This document shows positions 26,437 through 35,832 of a stretch of DNA of 64,000 bases, piece by piece. The notes under the pieces are model-generated. The model worked only from the letters and a program-made list of their open reading frames with translations. It did not search any database and had not been told where the DNA came from. Position 1 is the first letter of the stretch. Each line of letters starts with the position of its first letter. The DNA is taken from assembly GCA_965247705.1 (NCBI GenBank), contig CBDFHV010000031.1, forward strand, positions 39,229-103,228, read 5' to 3'. The position numbers and the translations under genes were made by a program. Source of the stretch: CBDFHV01 sp965247705. GTDB taxonomy: Bacteria > Pseudomonadota > Alphaproteobacteria > Rhodospirillales > CAMCUA01.

Positions 26437-26706
26437 TCAGCGCCGCAACTCCAGCCGCTTGATAAGGACTTCGTATCGGGAGACCTCCTTGCCCCTCACG
26501 TAATCGAGGAGGCGCCGACGCTGACCGACCATCTTCAGCAGGCCGCGACGGGAGTGGAAGTCCTTCTTGTGGATCTTCAGATGCTCGGTCAGGTTGCGAA
26601 TCCGTTCCGTAAGGATTGCAACCTGGACCTCCGGGGACCCGGTGTCCCCCTCGGCCCGGCAGTATTCCTTGATCACTTCGTCTTTGCGATCGGCGGTAAT
26701 CGACAT
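26437..26706 (-). CDS. rpsO: 30S ribosomal protein S15
   Basis: 89 residues, the exact family length, start ATG 26706. Sequence landmarks are GDTGSPEVQVAILTERI, LTEHLKIHKKDFHSRRGLL and VGQRRRLLDYV, which contact 16S rRNA helices. It is 11 bp past the truB stop, so it belongs to the long nusA-infB transcript as well as preceding pnp. Confidence 0.98.
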   Translation of the reverse strand: MSITADRKDEVIKEYCRAEGDTGSPEVQVAILTERIRNLTEHLKIHKKDFHSRRGLLKMVGQRRRLLDYVRGKEVSRYEVLIKRLELRR

Positions 26707-26717
26707 CGCAGACTCCG

Positions 26718-27647
26718 TTACGAGAGGTTCAGGATGCGCACCGGACGAATCTCTCCCCCTTCGATCCGCGCCAAACCTACCGCGCGGCCATCGGCCTTGG
26801 CACAGTAGACGGCATTGCGCGAGGCACGGGGAAGGGGCGAACGACTCGCCACGGGCAAGGCCGCGATCGGTTGCCCTCGTTGCAACCGCCGGGCCTCCAC
26901 CGCCGTCAGGGCCAGCACCGGGATGTCGTCCAGTGCGGTCTCGACGGGCAGCAGACACTCCGCAAGCCGCGGAATATGCCCCACGGCCGCCAGATGATCC
27001 AGGGAAATCGCATTTTTTTCATGGAACGGCCCAACGGCGATTCGTCTGAGGGCGACGATATGACCCAGCGTGCCCAGGTCGCGGGCCAGGTCGCGGCACA
27101 GGCTGCGCATGTAGGCGCCCTTTCCGGCAACGACCTCGAAGGTTGCGTGATCCGCGTCCGGCACATCGACAAGGTCGAACCGGTCGATGCGGATGGCGCG
27201 TGCCGCCAGGGAGACCGGCTGGGACGCACGGGCCAGGGCATAGGCCCGCTGGCCGTTGACCTTGATCGCCGAGAAGTCCGGCGGCACCTGCTCGATGTCG
27301 CCGGTGAACGCCGCCAGGGCGGACCTGATCGCCGTCGCCGCCGGCCGGACGTCGCTGATCGCCACGGTGTCGCCGTCCGCGTCGTCCGTGGTTCGGGATT
27401 CGCCCCAGCGAACGGTAAACCGATACACCTTGCTGCCGTCCATGACGTAGGGGACGGTCTTGGTGGCTTCGCCGAGGGCAAGGGGAAGAACTCCCGTGGC
27501 AAGGGGGTCCAGGGTCCCGGCATGGCCCACCTTGGCGGCATCCGTCAGGTATCGGACCTTGCCGACGACGGCGGCCGAGGTGATGCCCACGGGCTTGTCG
27601 ACGATCAGCCAGCCGTCAATGCGCCGGTGGGTCCGATTACGACCCAT
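26718..27647 (-). CDS. truB: tRNA pseudouridine-55 synthase
   Basis: 309 residues. Converts U55 of the tRNA T-loop to pseudouridine. The catalytic Asp is in GHAGTLDPLATGVLP (about residue 47). Other landmarks are DGWLIVDKPVGITS at the start, YRFTVRWGESRTTDDADG and GAYMRSLCRDLA. It overlaps the rbfA stop by 11 bp and is followed after 11 bp by rpsO. The N-terminus is slightly extended with basic residues. Confidence 0.97.
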   Translation of the reverse strand: MGRNRTHRRIDGWLIVDKPVGITSAAVVGKVRYLTDAAKVGHAGTLDPLATGVLPLALGEATKTVPYVMDGSKVYRFTVRWGESRTTDDADGDTVAISDVRPAATAIRSALAAFTGDIEQVPPDFSAIKVNGQRAYALARASQPVSLAARAIRIDRFDLVDVPDADHATFEVVAGKGAYMRSLCRDLARDLGTLGHIVALRRIAVGPFHEKNAISLDHLAAVGHIPRLAECLLPVETALDDIPVLALTAVEARRLQRGQPIAALPVASRSPLPRASRNAVYCAKADGRAVGLARIEGGEIRPVRILNLS

Positions 27648-28047
27648 GATCCCGGTCCCCCGTGTCGTCTTCAGGGCGATCGCCGTCGGCTTCGCGCAGC
27701 AGCGTGTCGATCCGCGCCGCCTGATCGAAGGACCTGTCGGCTTCGAAGGAGAGCGCCGGCGCGTGCCGCAGCCGCACGGCGGACGCGATGCGGCGACGAA
27801 GGAACGGGCCGGCGCGCCCGAGGGCCGCCAGCATGGCCTGGGAATCGCCGCCGCCGAGGGGAGTCACGAATGCCGTGGCGCGCCTGAGGTCCGGACTGAC
27901 GCGCACTTCGCTCACCGTCACGCTGACCCCGCGCAGGTCCGGATCGCGAACCTCGCCCCGTTCCAGGATCGACGCCAGGGTATGGCGCAATTCCTCGCCG
28001 ACACGCAGCTGGCGCTGGCTCGGCTCTTCATGGTGATGGCGACTCAT
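27637..28047 (-). CDS. rbfA: Ribosome-binding factor A
   Basis: 136 residues. KH-like cold-shock and 30S maturation factor. Landmarks: SQRQLRVGEELRHTLASIL, VSEVRVSPDLRRATAFVTPLG and SAVRLRHAPALSFEADRSFD. The acidic/basic C-terminal tail of about 20 residues is variable in the family. It lies between infB (55 bp upstream) and truB (overlapping), the conserved order. Confidence 0.96.
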   Translation of the reverse strand: MSRHHHEEPSQRQLRVGEELRHTLASILERGEVRDPDLRGVSVTVSEVRVSPDLRRATAFVTPLGGGDSQAMLAALGRAGPFLRRRIASAVRLRHAPALSFEADRSFDQAARIDTLLREADGDRPEDDTGDRDHGS

Positions 28048-28102
28048 CGGCGCGTTCCGCGGCCGGAGGGGCGGCCTCGGGGGCGGCCAGCGCGCCTTGG
28101 AC

Positions 28103-30697
28103 TTACAAGGACCTGGTCACCTCCTCGACTTCGTAGCATTCGATGCGATCGCCCACCCGGATATCTTGATAGTTCTCGAAGGACATGCCGCATTCGAATC
28201 CTTCGCGGACTTCGCGGACATCGTCCTTGAAGCGCTTGAGATGGCCGATGGCGCCGTCGTGGATGACAACGTCGTCGCGCAGAAGCCGGACCTTGGCGCC
28301 GCGCCGGACCTGTCCCTCCGACACCATGCAGCCGGCTACCTTGCCCGCCTTGGTGATGGAGAACACCTCGCGGATCTCCGAGTAGCCGAGGATGTTCTCC
28401 TTCATGGTCGGCGACAGCATGCCGGAGAGAGCCTGGCGGATTTCGTCGACCACGTTGTAGATGATCGCGTAATAGCGAATATCGACGCCGTCCCGTTTGG
28501 CCAGATCGCGGGCCTGGGGATTGGCCCGCACGTTGAACCCGATGATCAGGGCTTCCGACGCCGCGGCGAGGGTGACGTCGGATTCGTTGATCCCGCCGAC
28601 CGCCGAATGGAGCACCCGCACCTTCACCTCGTCGGTGCCGAGATTCTCCAGGGCCGAGCCGATAGCTTCCACGGAGCCGTGAACGTCGCCCTTGATGATC
28701 ACGGGCAGTTCCTCGGTCTCGCCTTCCTGGATGCGCGCCAGCATCTGCTCGACCGTGCCGCGCGGTTCGGACACGTTGCGGGCGTCCCGTTGCTTGCGTC
28801 GCCGGTATTCGCTGATCTCGCGGGCGCTCGCTTCCGATTCGGCGACCACGAAATCGTCCCCCGCCTCGGGCGTGCCGCTGAGGCCCAGGATCTCCACCGG
28901 CATGCCGGGCAAAGCCTCTTCGATACTGTTGCCGTGATCGTCGAGGAGGGCGCGAACCCGGCCCCACTCGGCGCCGGCCACGAAGATGTCGCCGATGCGA
29001 AGGGTGCCGCGGCTGACCAGCACCGTCGCCACCGATCCCCGGCCCCGGTCGATGCGGGCCTCGACAATCGTGCCTTCGCCCGGGCGTTTCGGGTTGGCCG
29101 TTAGTTCCAGAACCTCGGACTGCAGCAGGATCGCCTCTTCCAGCTTGTCCAGGTTGGTCTTCTTGATGGCGGAAACCTCAACGGCGAGGACGTCGCCGCC
29201 CATTTCCTCCAAGACCAGCTCGTGCTGCAGAAGGTCGGTGCGGATCCGACTGGAATCGGCGTCGGGCAGATCGATCTTGTTGATGGCGACGATAATCGGC
29301 ACCGAAGCCGCTTTCGCGTGATCGATAGCCTCGATCGTCTGCGGCATGATGCCGTCGTCGGCGGCCACGACCAGAACGACGATGTCGGTGACCTCCGCTC
29401 CCCGTGCCCGCATGGCGGTGAACGCCGCGTGGCCCGGAGTATCCAGGAAGGTGATCTTGCCGCCGGACGGCAGGGTGACTTGATACGCGCCGATGTGCTG
29501 GGTGATGCCGCCGGCCTCGCCAGCCACCACGTCGGTGGACCGCAGCGCGTCCAGAAGCGACGTCTTGCCGTGGTCCACATGCCCCATCACGGTCACCACC
29601 GGGGGACGCGATATGAGATCTTCTTCCTCGTCCAAGGCGCCGGCGAGACCCAACTCCACATCGGACTCGCTCACCCGTTTGACATTGTGGCCATGTTCCG
29701 TGGCGATAAGCTCGGCGGTATCGCCGTCGATGCTCTGGGTGACGGTCGCCATGACCCCCATCTTCATCAGGGCGCGCACCACGTCGACACCACGCTCGGC
29801 CATGCGGCTGGCCAGTTCCTGGACGGTAATGGTCTCGGGAATGATCACGTCGCGTACTACCTTCTGAGTCTCGCCGGCCAAACCTGCCTGACGCTTCTTT
29901 TCCCGTTCCCGGGCGCGGCGGACCGCGGCCAGGCTGCGGGTCCTTTCGTCCTCATCGGACAGGGCTTCCGTGATGGTGAGACGCCCGCCGCGACGTCGCG
30001 GTTCTCCGCGCCGCGCGGCCAGGCCCGGGCGCCGTGGAACCGGGCGGCCGGGACGACGGCCGCGGGCCCGGTCGTCGGTTTCCTCGGCTTCCGGCCCGAC
30101 GGCCTTGAGCTTCGCCACCGCGTGGGCGGCGGCGGCCTTGGCCTGCTCTTCCCGGCGCTGGGATTCCTCCTCCTCGGCCTTGCGCTCGGCCTCGGCCGCG
30201 GCCCGACGCTCGGTCTCTTCCTCCCCGGCCTTGCGCTGAAGTTCCGCCTCGTCCAACACCAGGTCCGGCGCGGCTTCGACGGGTGGTTTGCCAACTGTCT
30301 GGTCGGCGAATACGGCCTCGGCCGCTTCCACCGCGTCGGCGACCTTCGCGGCCTCGGATTCCCCGGCGCGGATCGCATCGTTCAAGGCCCGCGCCCGCGC
30401 CGCTTTCTCATGCTCGGTCAGGCCGCGAATGCTCTCGCCCGCGTCACCCAACGGGTCGCCCGAGATCGCGGCGTCGCCGGCCTCGCCAAGGGCTCCCGAG
30501 CGCACCTTCGTCATTTCGCCCGCATCGTCCAGGGCGTAGGAACGCTTCTTGCGCACCTCCACCGCGACAACCTTCGAGCGACCGTGCGAGAACTTCTGGC
30601 GGACCTGTCCGCCCTCGACGGTCTTCTTCAGTTCCAGCTTGCCCGGCCTGGAAAGGCGCAAGGGTTTGCGTTTTTCCTGTTCTTCGATCTCGGTCAT
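28103..30697 (-). CDS. infB: Translation initiation factor IF-2
   Basis: 864 residues. GTPase that places initiator tRNA on the 30S subunit. The long N-terminal part (about 1-360) is charged and low-complexity, with an Ala/Glu/Arg-rich coiled-coil-like stretch. The G domain follows with VTVMGHVDHGKTSLLDAL, DTPGHAAFTAMRARGA and NKIDLPDAD. The C-terminal domains recognise fMet-tRNA. Gene order nusA-ylxR-infB-rbfA is conserved. Confidence 0.98.
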   Translation of the reverse strand: MTEIEEQEKRKPLRLSRPGKLELKKTVEGGQVRQKFSHGRSKVVAVEVRKKRSYALDDAGEMTKVRSGALGEAGDAAISGDPLGDAGESIRGLTEHEKAARARALNDAIRAGESEAAKVADAVEAAEAVFADQTVGKPPVEAAPDLVLDEAELQRKAGEEETERRAAAEAERKAEEEESQRREEQAKAAAAHAVAKLKAVGPEAEETDDRARGRRPGRPVPRRPGLAARRGEPRRRGGRLTITEALSDEDERTRSLAAVRRAREREKKRQAGLAGETQKVVRDVIIPETITVQELASRMAERGVDVVRALMKMGVMATVTQSIDGDTAELIATEHGHNVKRVSESDVELGLAGALDEEEDLISRPPVVTVMGHVDHGKTSLLDALRSTDVVAGEAGGITQHIGAYQVTLPSGGKITFLDTPGHAAFTAMRARGAEVTDIVVLVVAADDGIMPQTIEAIDHAKAASVPIIVAINKIDLPDADSSRIRTDLLQHELVLEEMGGDVLAVEVSAIKKTNLDKLEEAILLQSEVLELTANPKRPGEGTIVEARIDRGRGSVATVLVSRGTLRIGDIFVAGAEWGRVRALLDDHGNSIEEALPGMPVEILGLSGTPEAGDDFVVAESEASAREISEYRRRKQRDARNVSEPRGTVEQMLARIQEGETEELPVIIKGDVHGSVEAIGSALENLGTDEVKVRVLHSAVGGINESDVTLAAASEALIIGFNVRANPQARDLAKRDGVDIRYYAIIYNVVDEIRQALSGMLSPTMKENILGYSEIREVFSITKAGKVAGCMVSEGQVRRGAKVRLLRDDVVIHDGAIGHLKRFKDDVREVREGFECGMSFENYQDIRVGDRIECYEVEEVTRSL

Positions 30698-30713
30698 ATC
30701 CGTGTCGATACCG

Positions 30714-31322
30714 TTACCCCGCTCCGACCGCCTCTCGGCGGTGCCTGTGACGAACCCCTGACAACCGACCGGCTTCCCGCATGAGGCGGTCGGCCAGCGT
30801 GCCCTCCGTGACGAAGGCGTGAACAGTTCTCTCGCGCCCGAAAGCCTGTCCCAATTCGTCTGCCCTCAGGACATCGACCAACGGAACACGGGGCGACAGG
30901 GCCAGAAGCTTAGCCCGCTCCGGTTCGGAGCCGTCGGCCGCGGCCACCAGAATGCCTCCACCACCCGACTTCAGGCGCACGCGAACATTGTCCCGGCCGG
31001 CAAACGCCTGACCGGCTCGGCGTGCCAAGCCGATCCAGTCCAGGCACCGCCGGGCCAGCGCGGCCTCCACGCGATCGGCCAGCTGACCCGGAACCTTGAC
31101 CGGCGCCTTCGCGGCCCGGGCAAACAGATTCCTGGATGCAGCCCGTTCAATCATATCCCGATCGGCCTTCAACCAAAACCCCCGTCCTGGCAATCGTTCC
31201 GCGAGATCCGGAACCACCTGGTCCTGCGGGTCGAGCACGAAGCGAACCATCCGATCCCGGGCGGCACGCTCGCCGCTGGCGATGCAACGGCGGACCGGGG
31301 ATGCATTCTCGCCCGTTCCCAT
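30714..31322 (-). CDS. RNA-binding protein with YlxR (DUF448) and L7Ae-like domains
   Basis: 202 residues from ATG 31322; a GTG 15 bp upstream is possible. The YlxR fold is seen in VRRCIASGERAARDRMVRFVLDP and LPGRGFWLKAD. The second half (CLDWIGLARRAGQAFAGRDNVR ... GGGILVAAADGSEPERAKLL) is an L7Ae/Gadd45-type RNA-binding fold. This two-domain form is typical of alphaproteobacteria, between nusA and infB; the role is probably linked to translation or RNase P, unproven here. Confidence 0.93.
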   Translation of the reverse strand: MGTGENASPVRRCIASGERAARDRMVRFVLDPQDQVVPDLAERLPGRGFWLKADRDMIERAASRNLFARAAKAPVKVPGQLADRVEAALARRCLDWIGLARRAGQAFAGRDNVRVRLKSGGGGILVAAADGSEPERAKLLALSPRVPLVDVLRADELGQAFGRERTVHAFVTEGTLADRLMREAGRLSGVRHRHRREAVGAG

Positions 31323-31359
31323 CTTGTTCGTTCCCACGCCGCGCCATCGAGCCGCCCGT

Positions 31360-32967
31360 TCAGGCCGGATGAGGCTCGTCGGCGAGGGCATCGGCCGGTT
31401 CCTTGTCCCCGGCACCCGCCTCTTCGCTGGCGTCCGTCTCGCCGCCGGCCTCCGCGACATCATCATCGGCGAACCAATGGGCCCGCGCGGCCATGATGAT
31501 GTCATTGGCGTCCGGTTCGGAGAGGCTGCCCTCGGCGACGATCTCCAGCAGCTCGTCCGCCGCCAGATCCGCCAGGTCGTCACGGGTCTTCACCTCGTGC
31601 TCGCCCAAGGCCACCAACATTGTCGGCGTGACGCCCGGTACCTCTGCCACCGAGTCCTCGACCCCCAGTTCACGCCGTCGCCCGGTAAGCTCCTCGTCGC
31701 GCGTTTTGAGGAATGCCTGGGCGCGCTCCCGCAGTTCCCCCGCGACGTCCTCGTCGAAGCCTTCGATCTCCACCAGATCCTCGAGGGGCACGAAGGCCAC
31801 TTCCTCGACGGTCGAGAATCCCTCCGCCACCAGGAGGTGGGCGATGACGTTCTCCACGTCCAAGGCGTCGATGAGCATCTGCGAACGATTGCGGAATTCT
31901 TCGGTGCGGCGCTCCGATTCCTCGGCCTCGGTAAGGATGTCGATGTCCCAGCCGGTAAGTTGCGACGCCAAACGGACATTCTGGCCGCGGCGGCCGATGG
32001 CGAGGCTCAGCTGCTCGTCGGGAACCACCACCTCGATCCGGTTGGCCTCTTCGTCCAGCACCACCTTGGCCACTTCCGCCGGCGCCAGAGCATTGACGAT
32101 GAAAGTGGCCGGGTCCGGCGACCACTGGATGATATCGATCTTTTCGCCCTGCAGTTCGCTGACCACCGCCTGAACGCGCGATCCCCGCATACCGACGCAA
32201 GCGCCGACGGGATCGATTCCGGAATCGTTGGAAAGCACGGCGATCTTGGCACGGGATCCGGGATCGCGCGCCACCGCCTTGATTTCGATGATGCTGTCGT
32301 AGATCTCAGGCACTTCCTGGGCGAACAGCTTGGCCATGAACTTGGGGTGGGAGCGGGAAAGGAATATCTGCGGACCCCGCGGCTCTTCGCGCACGTCCAT
32401 GATGTAGGCCCGCAGCCGGTCACCGGTGGAAAAGTGCTCCCGCGGGATCGCCTGATCGCGGCGCAACAGCGCCTCGGCGCGGCCCAGGTCGACGATGATG
32501 TTGCCGAACTCGATACGCTTTACCAGGCCGTTGACGATCTCGCTGACCCGGTCCTTGAACTCCGCGAACTGTCGCTTGCGTTCGGATTCGCGGACTTTCT
32601 GGACGATAACCTGTTTGGCGGTCTGGGCGGCGATTCGGCCGAACTCGATGGGCGGCAGGGCCTCCACCAGGAAGCTGCCGATCTCGGCGTCGGGGTCGCG
32701 CTTGCGGGCCGCCTCGAGAGTGATCTGGGTGGCTTCATCCTCCACCTCCTCGACCACTTCCTGGTAGCGGCTGAGGCGGATGGCGCCGCTGGTGCGGTCG
32801 ATCGTGGCACGGATGTCGTGTTCCATTCCGTACTTGGACCGGCCGGCACGCTGGATAGCCTGTTCCATGGCCTCCAGGACCTCTTCGCGATCGATCCCCT
32901 TGTCCCTGGCGACGGTGTCGGCCACTTGCAGAAGCTCGGGCCGTGTGTAGATGGCATCGTTTTCCAT
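31360..32967 (-). CDS. nusA: Transcription termination/antitermination factor NusA
   Basis: 535 residues. Binds RNA polymerase and nascent RNA. An N-terminal RNAP-binding domain is followed by S1 (GNIIVDLGRAEALLRRDQAIPRE) and two KH domains (VGACVGMRGSRVQAVVSEL and LSLAIGRRGQNVRLASQLTGWDI). A C-terminal part has helix-hairpin-helix-like repeats and a very acidic tail ending EPHPA. The start ATG is 42 bp from rimP, the usual partner. Confidence 0.98.
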   Translation of the reverse strand: MENDAIYTRPELLQVADTVARDKGIDREEVLEAMEQAIQRAGRSKYGMEHDIRATIDRTSGAIRLSRYQEVVEEVEDEATQITLEAARKRDPDAEIGSFLVEALPPIEFGRIAAQTAKQVIVQKVRESERKRQFAEFKDRVSEIVNGLVKRIEFGNIIVDLGRAEALLRRDQAIPREHFSTGDRLRAYIMDVREEPRGPQIFLSRSHPKFMAKLFAQEVPEIYDSIIEIKAVARDPGSRAKIAVLSNDSGIDPVGACVGMRGSRVQAVVSELQGEKIDIIQWSPDPATFIVNALAPAEVAKVVLDEEANRIEVVVPDEQLSLAIGRRGQNVRLASQLTGWDIDILTEAEESERRTEEFRNRSQMLIDALDVENVIAHLLVAEGFSTVEEVAFVPLEDLVEIEGFDEDVAGELRERAQAFLKTRDEELTGRRRELGVEDSVAEVPGVTPTMLVALGEHEVKTRDDLADLAADELLEIVAEGSLSEPDANDIIMAARAHWFADDDVAEAGGETDASEEAGAGDKEPADALADEPHPA

Positions 32968-33009
32968 GGTCGGTCCCGTATCCGGTTCCTGGGGGTCTGA
33001 CTCAGACCG

Positions 33010-33492
33010 CTAATTGTTTCTCGAGGCGGACAGCAGGTCGTCGGTGATGACCAGCTTGGCTCGGGCGATACCGGAGAAGGGTAGCGCGCATTCTCCGTCC
33101 TCCGTTCGAATATGCACCGTCTCGCCCTGGACGCCGAGAAGACGGCCGCGAAACCGTTTTCGACCGCGCAGCGACTCCGCTGTCTCGATGCGGGCCTCGA
33201 ACCCGGAAAAGCGGTCGAAGTCGCCGAGGCGAACGAGGGGACGGTCAAGACCGGGCGAACTCACCTCCAGGGTATATCGTCCGGGCATCGGGTCCGCCAT
33301 CTCCAGCACCGCGGAGATGGCGCGGCTGAGGCTGGCGCAGTCGTCGACGGTCATCCCGCCGCCGCCCTGGCGCTCGACCATGATCTGGAGACGCACATCC
33401 TTCTTCCCCATCAGCAGCACGCGCACGGTGTCGAACCCCATGGATTCCATGGTCGGCGCGATGAGCGTCTCTATCTGCTCTCTCAGTTCCAT
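33010..33492 (-). CDS. rimP: Ribosome maturation factor RimP
   Basis: 160 residues from ATG 33492. 30S assembly factor. Landmarks: LIAPTMESMGFDTVRVLLMGKK, GMTVDDCASLSRAISAVLE, YTLEVSSPGLDRPL and the C-terminal Sm-like beta domain (RGRLLGVQGETVHI). It opens the rimP-nusA operon. A longer in-frame extension to 33912 has no family similarity and crosses a terminator. Confidence 0.97.
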   Translation of the reverse strand: MELREQIETLIAPTMESMGFDTVRVLLMGKKDVRLQIMVERQGGGGMTVDDCASLSRAISAVLEMADPMPGRYTLEVSSPGLDRPLVRLGDFDRFSGFEARIETAESLRGRKRFRGRLLGVQGETVHIRTEDGECALPFSGIARAKLVITDDLLSASRNN

Positions 33493-33579
33493 CTCGCTCC
33501 GGTCATGCGCATCGGCCGAGGACCGTTTGCCGGTTCGATGGTCCGCGGCGGACTCACCAAGCCATGCAAGGGCGCCGAC

Positions 33580-33608
33580 ATTCGTCGAGGACACGTTCTC
33601 CACGTCAA
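33580..33608 (-). promoter_or_regulatory. Candidate promoter of the rimP-nusA-infB operon
   Basis: Minus strand: TTGACG at 33608-33603, a 17-bp spacer and ACGAAT at 33585-33580. The -35 is good and the -10 is weak. It lies just downstream of the trmB terminator and about 80-90 bp before rimP, where a promoter is expected. Confidence 0.45.
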
Positions 33609-33618
33609 AGGGAAGTCC

Positions 33619-33650
33619 CCAAAACAAAAGGAGGGCCAATTGGCCCACCC
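33619..33650 (-). terminator. Intrinsic terminator after metK-trmB
   Basis: On the minus strand a GGGCCAATTGGCCC dyad (33646-33633) is followed by TCC and then TTTTGTTTT. It begins about 65 bp after the trmB stop and ahead of the rimP promoter, so it separates the two operons. Confidence 0.7.
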
Positions 33651-33715
33651 AAACGTCGCCGCGATCCCGCTGCGATAGCGCAGGCGAGCCAAGCCACAAC
33701 GACAACCCGCATTTC

Positions 33716-34474
33716 CTACTGGGTTGGGGGTGGGAACTCAAGCTCTTTGTGGCGAAGCGCGGCCCCGTTGCGCGCCCGGCGCACGAATTGGAGGTAGTAG
33801 CACCTGTCCTTTCGTGCCAGGGCCTTGCCCTCATAGCGGGTGGGAATCCAATCGGCTGGGCGGCACCAGTCGGCGCGGGTACGTGCCGGCCGCGAAAACG
33901 ACGGATGTGCATCCATTATCGCAAGAGTCCAGCCAGCGTAGCCGGAGCAATCGGAGGCGAACCACAGGGAGGCATCGTCGGCCATGACGCGGGCCAGGGC
34001 GTCGACATTGGCGGACTGGATGAATCGTCGCTTGTGGTGACGCGCCTTCGGCCAGGGGTCGGGGAACAGAAGGTCGACCCGCTGGATTGAATTGCGGGGC
34101 AGGCGCGGCAGCAGCGCTCGGGCATCGGCGGCGAAAATCCGCACGTTGTCGAGGCAGCCGTCCCGCACATGGCGCAGCAGACTGGCCACGCCGTCCGTGT
34201 AGGCCTCGCAACCGATGAATCCGATGGTGGGATGAATGCCGGCCTGGGCAGCCAAATGCTCGCCCGCGCCGAAGCCGATCTCCAGCCACATGGCGCCCGG
34301 CGGCGGGTCATAGAGGGCCCTGGGCTCGATGGGCCGGTCGCCCGCCGGATCGATGGCGATTCGGGGCAGCAGCGCGTCGAGCAGGGCTGACCTGTTGGCG
34401 CGCAGGCCGCGGCCGCGGCGGCGGCCGAAGGTTCGTATGGTCGCGAAGTCCGGCGTGGAAGGAGGGGCGGTCAA
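33716..34474 (-). CDS. trmB: tRNA (guanine-N7)-methyltransferase
   Basis: 252 residues from a TTG start at 34474 that overlaps the metK stop (TTGA), with GGAG just upstream. SAM-dependent methylation of G46 in tRNA. Landmarks: MWLEIGFGAGEHLAAQA (SAM loop), FIGCEAYTDGVASLL, DLLFPDPWPKARHHKRRFIQ (family signature) and TRYEGKAL near the end. Coupling to metK is reasonable, since MetK makes its methyl donor. An upstream ATG would need deep overlap with metK. Confidence 0.95.
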   Translation of the reverse strand: MTAPPSTPDFATIRTFGRRRGRGLRANRSALLDALLPRIAIDPAGDRPIEPRALYDPPPGAMWLEIGFGAGEHLAAQAGIHPTIGFIGCEAYTDGVASLLRHVRDGCLDNVRIFAADARALLPRLPRNSIQRVDLLFPDPWPKARHHKRRFIQSANVDALARVMADDASLWFASDCSGYAGWTLAIMDAHPSFSRPARTRADWCRPADWIPTRYEGKALARKDRCYYLQFVRRARNGAALRHKELEFPPPTQ

Positions 34475-35652
34475 TGGGCTCCGAGAGCGGCCCGGAGACC
34501 GTCGACCAGATCCGTGCGCTCCCACGAGAAGCCGCCGTCCGGATCGGGTGCGCGGCCGAAATGCCCGTAGGCGGCCGTCCGGGCATAGATCGGACGGCTA
34601 AGGCCAAGATGTTCGCGGATGCCCCGCGGCGAGAGGTCCATCAAGTCCGGAAGCGCCTGTGACAGACGTTCCTCGTCGACCTCGCCAGTGCCCATGGTGT
34701 CCACATAGACCGACAGGGGCTGCGACACGCCGATAGCATAGGCCACCTGGATGACGCACTTGCGCGCAATGCCCGCGGCGACGACGTTCTTGGCCAGGTA
34801 GCGCGCCCCATAGGCGGCCGAGCGGTCCACTTTCGTCGGGTCCTTGCCGGAAAACGCGCCGCCGCCATGGGGCGCCGAGCCGCCATAGGTATCGACGATG
34901 ATCTTGCGCCCGGTCAGGCCGGTGTCGCTGTCCGGCCCGCCAATGACGAACCGTCCCGTTGGATTGACGTAAAATCCCTCCTCGGGGCACATCCAACCGT
35001 CCGGCAACACGTTGACCACGTGGGGACGGACGATTTCGCGAACCTCGTCCTGGGTCAGGTCGGTATGGTGCTGGGTGGATACCACGACGCTTGTCGCGTG
35101 CACCGGGCGTTCGTTTTCGTAGCGCAGGGTCACCTGGCTTTTTGAATCGGGCCCCAGGCCGGGTTCGGCGCCCGAGTGGCGGGCCTCGGCCAGGGACCGC
35201 AGAATCCCATGGGACAGGTGGATAGGCGCCGGCATCAAGGCATCCGTCTCGTCGCAGGCGTAACCGAACATAAGACCCTGATCGCCGGCGCCCTCGTCCT
35301 TGTTACCCGCCGCGTCGACGCCGATGGCGATGTCGGGGGACTGGGAATGAACGTAGATGTCGACCTGGGCGTGCTTCCAGTGAAAGCCCTTCTGCTCGTA
35401 GCCGATATCACGCACCGCGGCGCGGGCGACCTCTTCCAGATCCCGATGGGTGATGCTGTCGGGCCCCCGAACCTCACCCGCCAGAATAATCTGATTGGTC
35501 GTGCACATGGTTTCGCAGGCGACCCGGGCTTCCGGCATCGCGGTCAGGTAGGTGTCCACCACCGCGTCCGAAATGCGGTCGGCCACCTTGTCGGGATGGC
35601 CTTCGGAAACCGATTCGCTGGTGAACAGGTAATTGCCTGTCGACACGGCCAT
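34471..35652 (-). CDS. metK: S-adenosylmethionine synthase
   Basis: 393 residues. Makes SAM from methionine and ATP. Landmarks: ESVSEGHPDKVADRISDA at the N-terminus, the GAGDQGLMFGYA loop and GGGAFSGKDPTKVDRSAAY near the active site. The start ATG is 180 bp after the xre stop. I looked for SAM-II or SAM/SAH riboswitch cores upstream and saw none. The metK-trmB pair next to xre is a conserved alphaproteobacterial order. Confidence 0.98.
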   Translation of the reverse strand: MAVSTGNYLFTSESVSEGHPDKVADRISDAVVDTYLTAMPEARVACETMCTTNQIILAGEVRGPDSITHRDLEEVARAAVRDIGYEQKGFHWKHAQVDIYVHSQSPDIAIGVDAAGNKDEGAGDQGLMFGYACDETDALMPAPIHLSHGILRSLAEARHSGAEPGLGPDSKSQVTLRYENERPVHATSVVVSTQHHTDLTQDEVREIVRPHVVNVLPDGWMCPEEGFYVNPTGRFVIGGPDSDTGLTGRKIIVDTYGGSAPHGGGAFSGKDPTKVDRSAAYGARYLAKNVVAAGIARKCVIQVAYAIGVSQPLSVYVDTMGTGEVDEERLSQALPDLMDLSPRGIREHLGLSRPIYARTAAYGHFGRAPDPDGGFSWERTDLVDGLRAALGAH

Positions 35653-35787
35653 TCCCCCTTGTCGGAGCTTGAGTAGGCATTAAACGCCGGCGGGGAGTCC
35701 GATGGCTGGGGAGTCGTTGCCCGCAACCATGGTTCCCGCGCGCACGACGCGGCGGCCATGATGGCGGGGCACCTTGTGACAACCTTC

Positions 35788-35813
35788 GGCGCGAGCGTCA
35801 AGACGCTCGCGCC
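35788..35813 (-). terminator. Hairpin after the xre gene
   Basis: Perfect 11-bp stem (35788-35798 with 35803-35813) and a 4-nt loop, 20 bp beyond the xre stop. There is no T-run, so it may be a Rho-dependent pause site, an attenuator ahead of metK, or a processing hairpin. Confidence 0.4.
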
Positions 35814-35832
35814 CCATGGCCGAATGGCGGCG

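Noticed and set aside
33010..33912. Longer N-terminal form of RimP
   Set aside because: The extension lacks similarity, crosses the trmB terminator and the candidate promoter, and the ATG at 33492 gives the standard length.
35653..35832. SAM riboswitch in the metK leader
   Set aside because: No SAM-II, SAM/SAH or SAM-V core pattern was recognisable; only a simple hairpin is present.
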